Of a stretch of DNA of 64,000 nucleotides, positions 62,253-64,000 are shown piece by piece. Made by a program: the position numbers and the translations under genes. The number at the start of each line of letters is the position of its first letter. Position 1 is the stretch's first letter. The notes beneath the pieces were generated by a model, which saw only the letters and a program-made list of their open reading frames with translations, did not search any database and had not been told where the DNA came from. This DNA comes from Schizochytrium sp. TIO01 (lineage: Eukaryota; Sar; Bigyra; Thraustochytrida; Thraustochytriidae). Where the stretch lies: positions 1,238,001 through 1,302,000 of the forward strand of contig SMSO01000035.1 of NCBI GenBank assembly GCA_004764695.1, in the 5' to 3' direction.

Positions 62253-62861
62253 TTACAAATAGCCCTTTAGATCATATCTTTGCACGGCTTTGACTAACAA
62301 AGCATCCTTCGGGTTAGGATGAGGTTTTTGTATTTCCTTCATTGCGTCAGCAATTACAGGCCCCATTTCTGAAGCATCGTAGTTAATATCATAGACAGAT
62401 TTAAGCCCTTGACAAGTCTGCTTAGCTAGAAGAGTTACGCGTTTGACCGCATGTTCTCGTTTTGCTTTTTCATCTTCAACTTGTTGCAGTCTTTCAGCGC
62501 GCTCACGCCAAGGAGCCCCGCGCCGTCTTTCTGCTAACCACACTTCAGCAGCGCCAGGGTTAGCTTTGATAACTCTTCGTTCTCGTTGAATGGGCATCGA
62601 AGCCTCGGCTGCTGCAACGACCCAGTCTTGTGGTACGTTCGTCAAAGACATTGAGTTATGCATCACTGGTGATGTTGACCTAAATCCTGGTTCAGTTCGC
62701 GAGTCATGCTGGTGCTGCTGGTGTTGCTGAAGCTGTTGTTGTTGCTGGGGAGATAGGGCAGCATAAAAGTTATTCCATGGTTGAGGTCCAGGTCCTGAGG
62801 AGGTGCCGTCGGCAAAAACCTCATTTCGGATTGAGAACGGGTCACGCTTCCGCCGTGACAT
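62253..62861 (-). CDS. Conserved-looking hypothetical protein, 202 residues
   Basis: Not recognised. The frame is 24 codons longer upstream, but the ATG at 62861 (MSRRKRDPFS) is the first ATG and gives a soluble protein. There is a Gln/His run (about residues 40-55). From about residue 75 a well-ordered, mostly helical part follows: a Trp-Val-Val segment, basic RERRVIKANPGAAEVWLAERRRGAPW, a charged helix to about 140, then LLAKQTCQGLKSVYDINYD and a C-terminal PHPNPKDALLVKAVQRYDLKGYL. Complexity and clean ends support a real gene, with no signal peptide or membrane segment. Function unknown. Confidence 0.6.
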   Translation of the reverse strand: MSRRKRDPFSIRNEVFADGTSSGPGPQPWNNFYAALSPQQQQQLQQHQQHQHDSRTEPGFRSTSPVMHNSMSLTNVPQDWVVAAAEASMPIQRERRVIKANPGAAEVWLAERRRGAPWRERAERLQQVEDEKAKREHAVKRVTLLAKQTCQGLKSVYDINYDASEMGPVIADAMKEIQKPHPNPKDALLVKAVQRYDLKGYL

Positions 62862-64000
62862 CTCTGACCAAAGAGATATCAGCTGCTCTACTTTACAGCT
62901 AATGCGACTCTTCAAGGTTGCGAGTAAGAGCAAGGGTTTTCAGTCGAGCTCCCCAGGTACATTCTGAAAAATGCTAAGCTCAGCTCACAAGCAGATGATG
63001 AGTTTACTTTGCTTTGATTTAATTGATCCGTTAAGCTACACCGTGCACGATAATGGTCTATTGTTCAAGAGTATTAGATATGATATAGCCTAGATATATA
63101 TCCTAGATGTATATACTATTTTGCTTTTATTTTTTAAAAATATATTTTAAAAAAACGATCATGAATCATATGTAAAGTGCTTGCAGTACGGATTATTTTG
63201 AAAACCCTTCTTATTAGGTATCCTCTTGAAATTGTTTCACATGGTGAATTAGAAATTGCATATTCTATCTCAAAGCCTAGATGTGTATTTTCGCAATCCG
63301 ATTAACTTTACTCAACTGTATTTGGCCTCAAAAGGAGCTAGATTGAACTTATAGTACTCATTGCAGAACTATAAATTTGACCAATTTCAGATACAAAAGC
63401 TTAATTCTTAACGTGTCCCTTATACCCGATTTGAAAGCTTCTTGGGTGCCATATTTCCACATTATTTTGCTGGCTAGCAGACATACTCATTATAGTCATT
63501 AGAAGCCATGGGTCCAAGGCTGTGAGCTACCTCTGTCCTTCCCAATGTATGTATCGGGAGATAGAAAATTCCAAGGTACGTGTACAGGAAGCTATATATA
63601 AAAGACGATTGGAAAGCCGTGTTCCTCTTTGAATGTATCGAATGAAAGTATAAGGAAGATATATTAGTCTGGATTGACCTTACACCTATATACTCTGGCG
63701 ATACTCTGGCTATACTATAGAAAACACGCATTCGTAATATTAGCAATCTTCGTGTTGATGAAAATGAAAGCTTTATGATAGGAAATCATGATGTCACGAT
63801 TTATTTACAAAACAACTAAAAAATTGCAGGTAATGGCAAAAGTGCAATTGCGATGTAAACGCAATTACGACAGATTCTATTTTTAAAATAACAGACACAT
63901 TGTTACTTACTCAAATTGAAGTCTAGCAAAAGCACGAAAAACTTTAGTATGGCCCCGTGTCAATTCCATAGAGAGGTTGCTAAAACTGCATGCTACTCGT
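62862..64000. other. AT-rich end of the window
   Basis: About 1.1 kb with tatata-rich stretches near 63075-63150. It presumably contains the promoter of the hypothetical gene. No gene was seen up to the window edge. Confidence 0.5.

Noticed and set aside
1-64000. CRISPR arrays, insertion sequences, integrases or retroelement genes
   Set aside because: None seen. The repeats are microsatellites, the tRNA array or a single diverged duplication, and no transposase or reverse-transcriptase motif appears.

Overview
The window is nuclear DNA of a eukaryotic microbe. Most genes are single long open frames, separated by AT-rich spacers full of microsatellites. The three introns I could place use GT...AG borders and are short (67 nt, 112 nt and 338 nt). 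Gene content fits a flagellate protist: a protist-type cyclic-nucleotide-binding metallo-hydrolase, cilium-type genes (FAM227, BART domain, LRR/coiled coil), a plant-like two-pore K+ channel with EF hands, and a crinkler-like kinase relic. A stramenopile, perhaps a labyrinthulomycete/thraustochytrid, is my best guess. No rRNA or organelle marker confirms it.

Layout. 1-2.8 kb is spacer. 2.80-3.68 kb holds five identical tRNA-Ala(UGC) genes in tandem on the minus strand. 4.4-5.8 kb (+) is a secreted-type aldo-keto reductase with one intron, facing a myosin heavy chain (-) at 6.2-9.9 kb. 11.4-11.9 kb (+) is an AIG2-like gamma-glutamylcyclotransferase, facing a spliced BART-domain gene (-) at 12.2-12.8 kb. 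13.4-14.4 kb (+) is a two-pore K+ channel, facing a kinesin (-) at 14.6-18.7 kb. A UPF0739/C1orf74-like gene (-) lies at 19.6-20.5 kb. 20.6-24.8 kb is spacer dense in simple repeats. 24.8-29.6 kb (+) is a very long TBC Rab-GAP, followed by a FAM227 gene (-) and MO25/CAB39 (-) at 30.0-34.4 kb. 34.4-37.3 kb is spacer. 37.3-39.2 kb (+) is a frame-broken crinkler-like/kinase-like gene. 43.1-46.0 kb (+) encodes a metallo-beta-lactamase-fold protein with two cyclic-nucleotide domains, facing a fused CoA-binding/O-acetylhomoserine sulfhydrylase (-) at 46.6-48.6 kb. Then come a small mitochondrial (bL31m-like) protein (+), NAA60 (-), an LRR/coiled-coil protein (-), a possible decayed gene, AMP deaminase (+) and an unidentified small protein (-).

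The genes are not a pathway cluster. They cover the cytoskeleton (myosin, kinesin, MO25), vesicle and Golgi functions (TBC GAP, NAA60), cilium-type functions (FAM227, BART, LRR), signalling (cNMP hydrolase, K+ channel) and metabolism (AKR, GGCT-like, sulfhydrylase, AMP deaminase). A repeated arrangement stands out: convergent neighbours end 250-560 bp apart, whereas most divergent gaps are 1.4-4 kb. The most interesting items are the identical tRNA array, the CoA-binding/sulfhydrylase fusion, the double-cNMP metallo-hydrolase, the UPF0739 homologue and the frame-broken kinase relic. No CRISPR, insertion sequence or intact transposon was recognised.
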